A program made the position numbers and the translations under genes. The notes under the pieces are model-generated. The model saw only the letters and a program-made list of their open reading frames with translations. It made no database searches and was not told where the DNA came from. From assembly GCF_002865645.1 (NCBI RefSeq), contig NW_020194626.1, positions 1 through 64,000 on the forward strand: a DNA stretch of 64,000 nucleotides, in the 5' to 3' direction. The DNA is from Hyaloscypha bicolor E. Its lineage: Eukaryota > Ascomycota > Leotiomycetes > Helotiales > Hyaloscyphaceae. The number at the start of each line of letters is the position of its first letter. Position 1 is the first letter of the stretch. Of the stretch, positions 1 to 13,075 are shown piece after piece.

Positions 1-1068
1 TATTTTATTACTAGAAACTAATTACTTTTTTAAAAAGCTAGTATAATTTACTATTTCTTATTATTAATTTATTTCCTATTATTAAATATTATCTAAATAA
101 TTAAGAAAATACTTTTAATATTATATCCTTAATACTAATTCAGGATACCTAATTTTTTTATATTCTATATTAACTTTAATATTAATTATTTCAAACTTAA
201 TAATAGTATTATAAATTTTATTTATATTATTTTATAATTTTTTTTTTATATATTCCGATATTTTTAGTATTACTTTTATAAATATAAATATTATTTTAAA
301 GTCTTAACTAACTAAATAGTTTTATATTATATAAAGTTAATTTTAATAAGTACTAAATAAATATAATTAGTTTTTAGAAAAGATATAAATTAGTTTTAGA
401 AGAAGTAATATCTTATTCTAAATTATTTCTTAATTCTATTATTTTAATTTCTTTTTTATTAATACTTACTTTATATTTTCTCTAATATTTTTAGTATATT
501 TATATATTTTACTTTTTATATATTTCCTATATTATTTTCTTTCTTTTATATTATTTTTTAAGTTAATAGAAATATTTCTAAATAAATAGGAAATTAGGGT
601 ATATTTATATTATAAAATTTTTATTATTTTCTTTTATATTTTAATATTTTAGATACTATTACTATATTTATATTTCTATTATATTACTTTCTTATTTTCC
701 TATTATTACTATTTAGTTTAACTTACTTTAATTATTTCCTTAATTATATTTTCTTAAATATATATATTTATATTCTTTTTTATAATAAAAGCCTAATTTT
801 ATATTTTACTTTTTATAATTATTTCTAATTTATAATTATATTATTTTAAATATACCTAATTATTATATCTATTTTCCCTATTATATATATTACTATTTTA
901 GCTTTATTTTCTTACTAGAAAAAAAAACTCCTCGAATATATATAATATTTTTATATAATCCAAAACTATTTTAATTTACTCTTTATTTTAGAATATATTT
1001 AAAAGAAATTCTCGTAATCTCAAGAACCTTTAATTCTATAACCTATAATTATTATACTAATAATACTT
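1..1068. other. AT-rich RIP-type relic DNA, no gene seen
   Basis: Very AT-rich sequence with few CA or TG dinucleotides and many TA steps. No open frame or recognisable motif could be read. It is probably the edge of the mutated repeat that follows. Confidence 0.6.
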
Positions 1069-3916
1069 TTATAACTTATTAAAAATAATAAAATAACTAA
1101 AATATAAATTTCTTAAGTTAATAAAGTATAATAGCTAGTTCTTATAAGTTATAGTATTATTAAAAGCCTATAAATTAATAATATTAAAGTTTAGAGTATT
1201 AAAGAAGCTTAGATAATTATAGAAGGCCTATTAATACTAGAAAAGATAGCTATAATTATTGAATTTAATATAAATATCTTAGATAAGCTAAATAGTATAT
1301 ATAATAAGCTTTTAAAATAGAAAACCTTTATTAGAAACGGAACTAAACTAGAATTAACTAAGGAAAAGCTAAAGAACTACTAAGCTAATAATAGGGAATT
1401 CGAGAATATTATTAAAGGCATTTCTAAAGGCAAATAAGAGAAGCTTAATAAGATTAAGATTATAGTAAATAATCTAGAAACTAAAGGTTAGAATAGAATT
1501 ATATTATATAATAAAGCCTTTAGCTAATATATTAATAATATCTATAATAATTTTAGTAAGAATATTTATAAGAAATTATACTTTCTTTTTAAAATAAAAG
1601 CTTTAGTATATAAAGCTATTTAGTTAATTAATAAAGCTATTTTAGAATATATTAAGGATAAGAAGTATTAAAATACTAGTATATTTACTAAATTAGATAT
1701 TACTAAAGTATTTAAGTATATAGAAGCTATTTTAGAACCTAGAAAATTAGAGTTTAAGCTATTATTAACTAATAATCTTAAATCTAGATAGTATATTTTT
1801 AATACTTCCGGAATTCTAATTAAGGAAGCTTATAATAATAAGCCTTTTCCTGCTTTCCGAAATAAGCTTAAAGAATAAGCCCCTATTATAATTTTAGCTT
1901 TAATTTAATCGGATCTAGCTAAGAAAAATGAAACTAATTTAATAAAGCCTAGTAAGAAAGCTACTAGTAAAGCTAGTAGAACTAGTAAGACTAGTAAAAC
2001 TAGTATAACTAGATAAGAAGAATCTAGTAATAATAAAAAGTAAGCTAAGCCTAAAACTTCTAATAAATAGTAGAGATCTAAATACTAGACTAAATATAAG
2101 ATTAGTAAAATAAAGAAAAATAAAAAGAAACTCTTTATTCTAAAGAGAAAAATATTATCTAGAAAGATTTCTTTAATTATATCTAGAACCAAGAAATAAA
2201 AGACTAAAAATATTAAGTTTAGAGAACTTAATAATAATATTAAGTATATTTATAAAATATTAGCTAAATAAAAATTAATACTTATTTAGTAAAATAAGTA
2301 TATTTTTAAGGAAGTATATAATAGTATTTTGAGATCTATTTATAAGTAAGAATATTATAGAATTAATAATGAATTTCTTAAAGCTTCTTATATAAAATAT
2401 ATTTGGTAATTTACTAATACTTTCTTTATTAATATATAAAATATTAAGAATATTCTAAAGCTAGTTACTAAGATCTATAAAGTTACTAAAGGCAAGAAGT
2501 ATATTTTTATTATTTAAGTAAATAAGAAAATACGGGATTTCTTCTTTAAAATATAGGAAATTAAATAATATAAATATAAGTATTATATTTCTAATTAATT
2601 CTGCCTAAATTTATAACTCTAATTTAATACTATAATTCCTATTCCTAAATCTAGTACTACTAATCTAGATATAAATAGTTATATTTATAAGAAGAATTAT
2701 CTAAAGTAAATTAAGAAGCTTAATATTCGAGAACTCTTAATAATAGAAATAGAGATACTATAATTTTACCTCTAAAAAGATAATATATTAATATATAAAG
2801 ATCTAGGTAATAGCTACTTTACCTTAGCCTCTTAACTTTTAATAATAGATCTATTAATATAGCTCAAATTCTATAAGATATTAAATAAGTATTCTATTTA
2901 CCTAATTACTTATTTTTAACTAGCCTAATACTTTGCTTCTGGAAATATTAATTATAATTAGTATAAAAATAATACTAAAAATCTAGCTATTACTAAAGCT
3001 TTAAGTAGTAAATTCTACCTTAGTAAAAAGTATTAAAATATTAGTTATATTTTCCTTATAAATTATAAAAAAACTATTACTTTTAGTAAGAAATTCTTTA
3101 AAAATATTAATTACTTCTCTATTTCTAATAAATTTAAGCTAGAAATAACTAAGAAATTAAGTAAGTATTTACTAAAGGTAATAAAAGAAAAAACTTCGAA
3201 TATAATCTATATAACTAGATAAATAAATACTTTTAGCTAGATAATCTATAAGTCTAGAATTATAGGAAAATATTAATTCTCGAATAATATATAAGTTAAA
3301 GAATAGCTTAATAATAATTTATTACTTAATAGATCTTTTACTATAATTCTAATAAGTCTAGTTACTATTAAGAATAAAATATACGAAAATAGAGTTTCCT
3401 ATAAAATTATTAAAGCCTCTTATCTAAAGCTTTCTTTTTTTATTAAAAATTAATTTAAGGATATTATAAATAATACGAAATTTAAAGAAGCTATTTATTT
3501 AAAGTATATTAGTATAATTTATAATATAATTTACTATAATAAGCCTTTCTAATACCTAGTAATAAAAGCGGAAATTAAGTAATAGTTAAAGATAAATACT
3601 AATTAATATAGAGAATTATATTAGATTTAGTATAAGAATATAACTAAGTAGATTCGAATTGCCTTTAAGCAAGTTCGGGAATACGAAATAAGATTATTTA
3701 AGAGTAATAAGTCTTATTTTAGATATATAAAGAAGAAATTAGATTAACTAATAAAGAAGGATCCTAAATATTTTATTATTTCGGATTCTAAATAGGATTT
3801 TTCTATTATTTTTAATACTTAGGAAATAAGTATAAATAAATAGGGAATTAGATATAATATAGCAAGCTATACTTATTAAAAATTATATTATTTTAGCGGT
3901 TTTAAGATTTAGGTTA
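1069..3916 (+). pseudogene. Long RIP-broken reading frame of unknown family
   Basis: One reading frame (first base at positions equal to 1 modulo 3) runs for about 2.8 kb. In the segments I read (about 1,081-1,740, around 2,990, and 3,652-3,911) every stop was TAA or TAG, and the frame stayed the same throughout. This is what RIP does to Gln (CAA, CAG) and Trp (TGG) codons. A Lys/Thr/Ser-rich linker with repeated ACT AGT codons lies near 1,945-2,015. The C-terminal part (about 3,650-3,790) is helical and charged. I do not recognise the family. It could be a transposon protein or a dispersed host gene. The exact start and end are not certain. Confidence 0.45.
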
Positions 3917-5109
3917 TATAGTAAAGACTATGGCCTTTTATATATAACTTACAGAAATTATATAAGAAAGCTAGTTTTTCTATAAACTTAGAGAATAATT
4001 CTTTATAAGTATTTAATTAATTAAGCTTTTATATATTATATACTATTTATATTTTACTATTTATACTTTTAATTTATTAATTTATTATTAAGTTATATTT
4101 TATACTCTAGTATACTTTATATAGGTTTTTGTCTTATTATAGTTTCCCTTTTATATTATATTTTATAGACTTCTCGAAGTCCGTTTATTATATTAGAAGC
4201 AGTACTAGTTACTAAGTATTAGAAGTAGCCTTTCTAAGGCTTCCTTAAATATATTAGAATTAGGAATAATATAATATATAATCTTGAGTTTAAACTATAT
4301 TATTATATTTAATTATACTTAAAAAAGAACTTTGGTTTAATTATATCTTGCCTTATATAAGATATATTAACTAATTCTATTCTATATAATTAAAACAGTA
4401 TTATTACTAGTATTTATATAAAAACCTTAATTAGTTTTAGAAGTATCTTAATTATATCTCTTTTCTACTTTAATAAGCGAGATAGTATAGTAGCTAGAAA
4501 AGAATTAGAGTAATAGTTATATTAGTCTTAGTAAAAGTAATTAGAAGAAATATAAGTATAAGTTATAATTACTAAAAAAAATTATCTATATAAGTATTAT
4601 ATAATTTTATATATATATATATATAATTAATATACTAATAATTCTCTTAGAGTATATTTTTGCCTTATTAGGCTTTTATATAAATTAGATCTTATATATA
4701 ATTATCTCTATTAAATTTGGCTAGTAACTATATATAAATTCGGAAAGTAAGGCCCCTATTATATTATATCTATAAAGTAATAGCAGTCTATATATACCTA
4801 TTTTTTTAAGGATTTACTTATATCTTTTAAACCTATATATACTTGCTTGCAAATCTCTACCCTATAATAAATATAGTAGTACTAATTTTATTAGTAAAGC
4901 TAGATAAAAAAGAAGTCTATAGTATAGTATTCAGAATTTATAGTTAGACTTCTATTACCTTTATTAAATGCGAGGTTCTACCCAAGAAGCAATAAAAGAA
5001 CTAGTATAGAGAATATATTATTAATTCCTTTATTAAGAAACTTTTTTAGATTAAAGCTTCCGTACTTAACCTACTCTTATAAATAAAAATTAAGGTACCC
5101 AAACTTATA
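3917..5109. other. AT-rich relic, nothing recognised
   Basis: RIP-type AT-rich sequence with no readable gene. The AT bias weakens towards the right end. Confidence 0.55.
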
Positions 5110-5409
5110 AATAGCGGCCCAGACAAGAACAGACTTACTTTTATTGAGACAGAGCTTTAAAAAGGCATTCCTGGCTCATATATTAGAGAAGAATACCGGA
5201 TACCAGACAATAAGAAATATATTAATACCGGAGAATATACCGACTATAAAGAGAAAGTATAGGCTAATACCAAAAGCTATATTACGAATATAGTACTCCC
5301 CGAGCTTGCGAAGCTAAGATCGAATATAATAGGGCTCGACGGGAAGGTTATCCCGCTACCTTAGGTACGGTATTATAATAACAGACTAATCTGGTTTCTA
5401 AGATATCTA
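5110..5409 (+). pseudogene. Short RIP-broken coding relic, unknown
   Basis: A moderately AT-rich stretch reads as protein in one frame for about 100 codons, interrupted only by TAA and TAG. The composition is normal (Gly, Pro, Asp, Glu present), which suggests a former coding segment less mutated than its neighbours. The family is not recognised, and both ends are lost in AT-rich DNA. The stretch 5,410-6,069 that follows holds nothing I can support. Confidence 0.3.
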
Positions 5410-6069
5410 ATACCGACTAGTATATCTTCTATAACTGGGATATTAGTGCTTATAATATAATATTTAACTATAAGATATTAGAAGTTATTGGGGTATATAA
5501 CTAGAAGAATACCGGCTTTTTCCCTCTAGAGTTTTAGTTTGTAAACCATTCCCGGCAAGAATTTAATACCTAGTTCGAGGATATCCCGAAGGTTAGACGC
5601 CTTATAGTACTCCTGAATATATAAAGTACTAGCGACTGATTGGATACGATATAGTTTTCGGAAGAATAGTCTCTTATTTCTTTTCTTATTGTCTCTATAT
5701 CCTTAATATATATTTCTATTAAAAGCATATTAATACCTAATAATAAGGGCTCAAGATAGTAGTTTAGCGAACTCAATCTTTAATTAACTAGAGAGCGTCT
5801 ATTATATATACATATGCATAACCCTAAACTCGGGGTAGGATTATAAATATAATAAGAGTGATATTAATTTGCAAAAAGATCGGCTACTAAGATAATACCC
5901 TATTATTAGTCTCGTATTAACCCGTTATCCTGCTTGCCCATAGCCTCTGTGAATTCTCTAGAACCGGCCTGACCGAATAGTGCGCTTGAATGCTGGAACG
6001 AGACCCAGCAGAGGAGTATCGTAGAGTAAAAGAGCCGGATGGACGGCTTTAAGAGGCCAGAACTTCGAC

Positions 6070-6738
6070 TCAGTGTATAGGAGCTGTGGAGCTGCAGCCA
6101 GCCTGGTCGCAGGCCTGAAAAGGGCGTTTGTTGCAGTTGGTGCAATTATAAGTAGAACTGTGTTGCGGTTGCTTGCAATGCCAACAATTTTGGTAGCGTG
6201 GTGGAGTGGGGTTAGGTGGTCCGGAGCCGCTCATGTTGACTAGCATCGAGTGGGAGTCTTTTCGCAGCGCTTCGTACTTTTCGAGTGTGCCTGCGAGAAA
6301 GTTGAAAGGTCTGAGGGCGAAGTTGATTGAGGAAGGCTGGAGTTACGAGTATTTCACTTGGAACATTTCAAAAGTTTGGCGTTGCTTTAAAGAAGCGTAA
6401 AACCATGGTAGCATGGTGGACCTTTTGGGACGTGACCAATCTGGTACCCAGGTTGGTGTCCATTCAGAAGATCCATGTATTTCCAAAGTAACAAAGACTC
6501 CCAGATGATCCGATGAAGCTATAATACACTTTAAAGCGTCTGTGTATACGTCTTGAAGGCTCTTGGTGTAGTCGGGCTCAATTCCATACCCCTCTTGCGT
6601 CAGCGATAACAAAGCAAATATCCTGTCTTTCGGATCCGAGCATTTGCGATTCTTTGTCTGCTCGAGAATTTGTTCCATTCCCCCGTGTTCACTATAGTAG
6701 CAGAGATCTTTTGTAATTCCTACGCGGCTTATAAGAAT
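6070..6738 (-). pseudogene. HET-domain protein fragment with one in-frame stop
   Basis: HET (heterokaryon incompatibility, PF06985) proteins trigger cell death on non-self fusion. The minus-strand frame carries the segment that follows the HET core in this family: CSDPKDRIFALLSL, then a PDYTKS/VYTDAL stretch, then PTWVPDWS. A TAA at about 6,340-6,342 interrupts it, but the same frame continues for about 90 codons to a TGA at 6,070-6,072. The continuation includes a Cys-rich tail (CWHC, CTNC) resembling a small zinc ribbon. CAA to TAA by RIP would explain the stop. The HET core itself, including its N-terminal signature, is absent, so the gene is broken whether or not the stop is read through. 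It abuts an unrelated oxidoreductase fragment at about 6,740. Confidence 0.6.
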
Positions 6739-6739
6739 T

Positions 6740-6903
6740 TCACCAACAAAACACCAAACCCTCACTCAACGTCGGATGCGTAATAACCATATACGGCAAC
6801 TCCCTCTTCATCGCTAACTGCACCACCGGCAGCAATTCTCCCGCCACAGGACCCAGCGCCGTAAACCCAAAATCGTATCATCCTCCGCGATCAAGGCTTT
6901 CGC
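6740..6903 (-). pseudogene. C-terminal fragment of a pyridine nucleotide-disulphide oxidoreductase
   Basis: Read on the minus strand, about 54 codons give a sequence with ILGFTALG, GELLPVVQLAM and ITHPTLSEGL. These are hallmarks of the C-terminal dimerisation domain of the glutathione reductase / dihydrolipoamide dehydrogenase / mercuric reductase superfamily. The usual residues between LPY and the ITHPT motif appear shortened by several positions. No NAD or FAD binding part is present upstream, so this is a displaced gene fragment. Directly downstream in the same orientation, but in another frame, lies the HET fragment, which indicates a rearrangement joining two unrelated genes. Confidence 0.6.
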
Positions 6904-6954
6904 AAGGCCTCAGCCTATTTTTAGGATTGAAGGGGTCTCACCACTTGAATTTAA

Positions 6955-7140
6955 GGGGACCGATTCTGGCCCTCCATTGCGCAATCAACCCCTTCGGCTG
7001 AGATTTGGAGGATCGCGGGTTCAAATGCGGCTCCCCACCATTTTGGCTTGGAGGGGACCGATTCAGGCCCCTCATTGTGTAATCAAACCATGGGTTCAAA
7101 ATCGGCTCCTATGCCCCTTGTTGGCCACCAATACGAAAGT
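6955..7140. repeat. Two diverged direct repeats, period 98 bp
   Basis: The stretch starting GGGGACCGATTC at 6,955 recurs at 7,053, followed in both copies by a CCCTC..ATTG.G.AATCAA block and then a GGGTTCAAA block. The second copy has a short deletion. The GGTTCAAAT element resembles a pol III B box, so a tRNA-derived SINE is possible but unproven. No gene is evident between 6,904 and 7,430. Confidence 0.4.
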
Positions 7141-7435
7141 CCTCAAAGACAACTATCAGAGCAGCCGGTCTTTGACAAAACACGTTCCAGCAGACGATTC
7201 TCAAATGCCTCAAGCTTAATGCTCGAAGTGCATCAAAACTGACCGGGGAGATTACCTCGACCTCTGCAACAGCCTTTTGGTATCATGGATACTACAAACG
7301 TCAAACGAAACGACGAGGGGAAATGAAGAAAAAGAAAGAACGAGGGATTAAACAGGAGAAAGGACACCTTGATTAAGAAAGCTTATGAATTAGGGGAATT
7401 CGATGGTATCGACGTAGCTCTGATCATTTGCCAAG

Positions 7436-7606
7436 TGTCGCAGTGAGAATCACTGAATTGGGGCTAGCGCGATCGCTCTGCTTAGTCAGGATCTGTGCAC
7501 TCACTTCCTGAAGCTTCATACTTCACTCAAGCTCTTTTCTAGTTAGTTTAATGAACTCTTTTACCATTCAATACAACTCCCTACTCTATAATCTTTACGT
7601 ATATTA
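7436..7606 (+). repeat. 5' LTR of the Copia element
   Basis: Begins TGTCGCAGTGAG and ends near ACGTATATTA. It aligns with 14,223-14,395 over its whole length. Near its right end the differences are G-to-A and C-to-T in this copy (for example GTGCATTA reads GTATATTA), as expected of RIP. It lacks two bases near the start (TGTCGC against TGTATCGC). Confidence 0.88.
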
Positions 7607-7620
7607 GTTATGAGCCCGGC
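7607..7620 (+). other. Primer-binding site of the Copia element
   Basis: GTTATGAGCCCGGC directly follows the 5' LTR. Its reverse complement contains the CTCATAAC of an initiator-Met tRNA anticodon loop and stem, so priming by a half tRNA, as in Drosophila copia, is likely. The same 14 bases stand next to the LTR of the Gag-only element at 54,814-54,827. Confidence 0.65.
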
Positions 7621-7795
7621 CTCGCACTAATAAGCTTCCCAATTAGCATGCCGCAGAGAGTATTCAAGAGCTCATTTAATTCATTCTTTGAAAAATCACA
7701 TTTTAGTTCGCATTTCCGTTATTAACCAATTAATAGAAACTATTCCCATAGTTCCTATAGTTTCCAAAACTTAATCGCGATTATATTAGAAGCCA

Positions 7796-9000
7796 TGGTA
7801 AAGATTATTATCCTAAAGGACCATAGTTCCTGGGCGGACTAGTTTAATACTCTCCGTAGAGTAGCCGGTAATGAGGATATCTAGGATAAGATTAACCCAT
7901 TTAATAATAAAGTAATTAAAATAAATATAATAGCTTCTCCTAGGCCTTCTCCTATAATTAATGAGCTTATACTAAAAGAAATAGAGGATTACTATACTAG
8001 ATACCAAGTTAATACGGAAAATTAGGACAAAGATACTCGATTTATAGTTAAGAAAAGATTAAAACTAGTATTTCTATAGCCTATAATATTCGGGGATATT
8101 AGAGATTACTATTCGGCGCTCTTACGAGACTATGAGATTAAGAAACTGGACTAGACAAATAAGCTAGTATACTACTATATAATTAGGTAATAGCTCTATT
8201 AAATAGTTAATATAGAAATTCTTATGAACTCTATATTAGGCCTTAAAGAAAGTAAATAGAGCTCTATTTATAAGGTTCTTAAGGCTTTATTAATGAAATA
8301 CGGTTCTATAAATATAGTATAAATTACTATTACTTAGAGAGTATATAGCTTGGTCCTACTATAAGTAAGTAAAGGAGGAATAAGCCCAAAGTACTAGTTT
8401 ACTAATTAGGAGAAAGTATTTAATAAAGCTAGAACTCTTAAAATTACTAAAATTAAAGGTACTCTAGTAATAATCGAGTTCTTAATAGCTTTCTAGCAAA
8501 AACTCGTACTAATCTAGGTAATAAAATAGCTCAGTAATCTGTATAGTAAAGACGAACTAGGGCTTCTAATTCTTATACTCGAATAGTATAGCTAGGTATT
8601 TAATTAAATTATTTTGGAAAACTAAAATACTAAGTACTTAGGAGCTTCTATAATCTTTATTATACTCGGGAATTAAACTAGTAAAGAATTAGATAGCAAA
8701 CCTAATTTGGATAAGTATAAGTACTATAAGTACTCTTATAAGAGTTCCAAAATATATAAGTATAAATAGGACCTATTTAGCTATATTATTATAGAAATTA
8801 TAATTACCGGATTAAGTAAAACTTGAATAAAATTTAAGCCTAATAAGAAATAGATTAGAAAAATCCGGAAAAGAATCTTGACCAAATATTAGAAAGATCT
8901 AAAACCTTAGCTAAAAGAAAAATATAGTATGAAAATTACTAGTAAACGAGCTATAGAAAAGCTAATACCCGGTACTAGTTCTAAAAAGAAATTTAAAGTA
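7796..9000 (+). pseudogene. Copia gag relic
   Basis: An ATG at 7,796 opens a frame giving a Gag-like protein broken only by TAA/TAG in the parts I read. The patch around 8,090-8,150 (GDIRDYYSALLRDYEIKKL) aligns in spacing with DDIKEEYSFRLKEYSVKQ of the intact Gag at 53,613-54,767. A following patch (about 8,280-8,410) also matches it. The two Gags are therefore homologous, although the LTRs of the two elements are unlike. Confidence 0.6.
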
Positions 9001-9839
9001 TTCGGAACCTAATTTCCTAGAAACTTTAATATTATTCTAGTAAATCCCATATTTATAATCTAGAGCCTAGGTTAGGAAATCTATATAATACTTAATTTCT
9101 CAAGATATCTGCTTTCTTAAAGTACCTTATTAGATAACTATAGTACTATATATCTAATTAATAGTAAGGATCTAATTAATTCTAGTACTTTTATTAAGGT
9201 AAAAATTAATAATTATATAAAAGCAGGAATAACTAGTTTTCTAATTATTAGATATAGTATTCGTATAATTAAAAATATAGTTAATAGACCTATAGAACTA
9301 TATACTAAAGATCTAATTCTTTATAATATTATAGTTATTAAAGAATTCTATATAAATATTATTTCCAAAGCTTGCCTAGTAAAAAAGAAAGCTTGGTATT
9401 ATAAATATAATCTTATAGTTAGATTAGGAAATTATAAAAAGAATATAGTATTAATATAATTAGAATATAAATTTAATTTAGTTTTTTTTAAATACAAGCC
9501 GCTCTTTACTTATTCTAATATTTCATTCGAAATTCCTACTAGTACTAGTAATATATTTATATTTCTAATATTCGAATATTTAATTAGAGCTCGGTATAAG
9601 AAATTAAGGAAATATTTTAAGCCGAGAAATAATTTAGAAGAAAAATAGTATATAAAAGCGGGGTATTTAGCCTATAAAGCTTTATAAAAGCTTATTAATT
9701 ATATATATAATATGAAAATTAATAGACTAATAAGAATTATATACGAATTTTATATTTAGGTATATATTAGGCAAGTAATCTTATATAGGCTAACTAAGAG
9801 GAAGTTTATTTAACTATTTTAAAGAATCTTATAAGACTT

Positions 9840-12800
9840 ATTTAATTACCTAAATAGCTATAATAATTTAAGCTAGATTCTAATAATTAAAGACAAATTT
9901 AGTAAAAAGCTCTTTAGATACCTTTTATAAAATAAAGGGAATTTAGTAATATTTAATATAATTAGGGATTTTAAGTAATAGGTATATAAGTAATATAATC
10001 TTTTAATTACTTATATTAAGTATAATTAGGAGAAAGCAGTTATTCTAATTTAAGAAATATTAGCCTATTAGATTTAGGTAAAGAAAAAAGGCATTAAAAT
10101 CAAGCTTTCTTTTTTATATATATATAAACCAAATAGTAGTATTAAGTAAATAGGGCAGGAGATTATAAATAAGGCTATTATAATATACTTAATAGCTAAT
10201 TTGCCTGAAAAGCTATAACTAGAGAGCTTTATAGCTATAATTTATTTATATAATTAGAGTCTTTTATATATAAATTACTAGAGAATACTAAATAAGGTAC
10301 TCGATTTATAATTCCGTAATTATTTCCGTTAGTATAATCCAGAGCTTATAGCTCGAATAATAGTTAATCTTAGGCCTAATTAAAATAGAATCTATATATA
10401 TAGTTCTAAAATATATCTAATAATTAAGAACTATAAAGCAGGACGAAATAAGAAAGTATTTAAGGTTATATTATATAAATATATCGGATATTTAGTTAGA
10501 TATATTATATCTAATATTTATAAAATCTGGGTTCTTATATTTAATAAAGTAATTATTATATATAATATTATATTTAATAAGAATATATTTTATAAAAAGA
10601 ATTATAAATATACTAAAGGCCATAGTATAGAGATTATAAAGGATATAGTAGAACTACTTCTAGAGAATAAAATTTAGGATACTAAATTAATTTTTAAAAA
10701 TAAGGAATTATAGTATAATAGCTTATTAAAATAAATAGAAAATAAGTCTAAACTAGGAAATAATAAGTAAATAAACTAATAATTAAAAGAGCCTATAAAT
10801 ATACTAATTAGTTATAACTCGGAAATAGGAAGTTTTATAGCCTTACTAGAAATAGAACTTATAATTCTATAAAGTACTCTAGAGCTAGAAAGTATACTAG
10901 AGCTAAGAAATAATAAAAATAAAAGTACTAAGCTCTTAAGAAGGCTTAGTACTATAAAGAGAGATATAATAAAGTATACCAGAACTATTAGGGAAATATA
11001 CTAAATTAATAAAAGTAAAGAAGAATTTCCTTAGGACTAGTAATAAGGTTTATTAATAGCTCCTATAAGTAAAGCAGGAAGCTTACCTATAAAATAAGTA
11101 AATAGCTTAATAGAAATAGGAGAATCTTCTATAAAAAAAAGTAAATAGCTTAGCTAAAATAGAAGATTAAATAGTAAAACTAAAGAGAAAATAGATAAAA
11201 AAGCTAATTATTAGAACTAGAAAAGGGCTAATTCAAATATACTTATATAAAAGAAATAATTAGAACGGAAATCCAGGTAAAGCTAGTAGTAATATAATTA
11301 CTATAATAAGCGCACTATTATAAATAATAAGTAAATTAAATTAGATTAATTACTTAGAGTCTTTTTTAGGGTTTCTCTAGCCTAATTAGCTAGAGAATTA
11401 TAAAAAGAAATTTAATTATAAGATTATATATACCATGATTATAATAGTAGTTTAATTAAGAATATATCTAGAATAAAGTACTTTAAATAGTATAATAATA
11501 AGAAAAATTTATATTAATAATTTTCTAAAGGCTCTAAAAATATGAAATAATCTAGAGAAGTACCTAGCTAGAAAATACTTTAAATTAAATACTAAACTAG
11601 AGATTAATAACTTTAAAGCTCGAAATTACTAGAGAATTATTTCTAGTAATAAAATAAGTATATCTCTAATTTCTTTAAAATAGGTATTTATATATAAAAT
11701 TAATTTTAATAGATATATTACTCGGTATTATTTAAGGCTAGTAGTTTATAGAGATCTTTAAGAGAAGGTATTATTCTTGTCTATATATACTACTATATTT
11801 ATAATAAAGTCTTTTTAAGTAGCTAGTATAATTATAGCTTATTTTAATCTGGAAATAAAGTAATTTAATATTATAAATATATTTATTAATATAAAAAGAG
11901 ATTCTAATAGGCCTATAGTAATATATAAGCTACTAGATAGTTTTAAGATACTAAGATATATAGCAAAAGTAAATTAAGCTTTATATAGGCTATGAGATTC
12001 TCTTACTCTATAATATAAGTACTAGATAAATACTCTTAAGAGAATTAGACTTTCTGAACTTAATAAAAAGCCCTATATTTATATAAATATAGATTATAAG
12101 GTCTTTATTATTTTCTATATAAATGACTTCTAAGTACTTTATTATAAGAATAATAAAGTACATACTTAATTAATTATTACTTAGATTAAAATAGTTTATA
12201 AGCTTTATAATATATAGGATATAGAATAGTTTCTAAGAATTCATATAATTAGAGATCGGAAGACTAAAAAGCTCTAGCTAGTTTATAATACTTATATTAA
12301 GAAGATTACTAAGAAATTTAAGATAATAAATAGGAAGTGCCCTAGTATTTTATTACCTGAAATTAATCTTTAGAAATATAGTAATTAAGCTTATTTATAT
12401 TAAATTAAAATATATTAGGAGAAGATTAGATTACTACTTTATACTATAATTATAATTAGGGCAAATATAGCTTTTACTATTTTAGTACTCTCTTAGTTCT
12501 TAATAAATCCTATTTTAGAGTATTTTATAATTATAGATTAGGCTTTCTAATATTTGTTTAGAATCCGGTTCTTAGTAATTTAGTATAATAGGAAATATAG
12601 AAAGATATAGTTATAGATTATATCTAATACTTTATATATAAATAACCTGGATATATAATAATTAAGCTATAGGTATATAATTTCCTTATTTAGAGGTTTA
12701 ATATTATAGAAAGCTACTTAATAGAGCTTTATAACTATTTCTTTAACCAAATCAGAAATATATAAAGTCGCTTATATAGTAAAGGAAACTATAGCTCTCT

Positions 12801-13075
12801 AGAAGCTATTTAGAGATCTATATTTAGATCTTAGAAAGCTCTGAACTATATTCTATAATAATAAGTAAATTATTTAACTAATTATTAGAGAGAATAGAAG
12901 AATTATTATAAAGCTCTATTATATTAATATTTAGAATATATAGCTATATTAAAAGTATAATAAAGATATATTTTAAGTTATATATCTTTAAATAAGTAAT
13001 ATATTAGTAGATAAACTTATAAAAAATCTACCCTAATTCAAATTCGAAAACTTTAGAGCTTTATTAAATCTTTAG
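9840..13075 (+). pseudogene. Copia pol relic: integrase, reverse transcriptase, RNase H
   Basis: About 10,130-10,330 reads as the second half of a Copia integrase core (a NSGIKQTGQEIINKA block followed by ANLPE). About 11,670-12,240 reads as Copia reverse transcriptase. It includes the catalytic strand as FYINDFQVLYY, where Val-Asp-Asp has become Ile-Asn-Asp by the G-to-A changes RIP makes. About 13,000-13,075 reads as the C-terminus of RNase H (LVDKLIKNLP). All domains are on the plus strand in the order INT-RT-RH, which distinguishes Copia from Gypsy. Many stops make it non-functional. The protease region between gag and integrase could not be located precisely. Confidence 0.7.

Noticed and set aside
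7140..7240. Possible tRNA gene suggested by the GGTTCAAAT block
   Set aside because: The flanking bases do not form a T-stem or an acceptor stem, and no anticodon arm is apparent.
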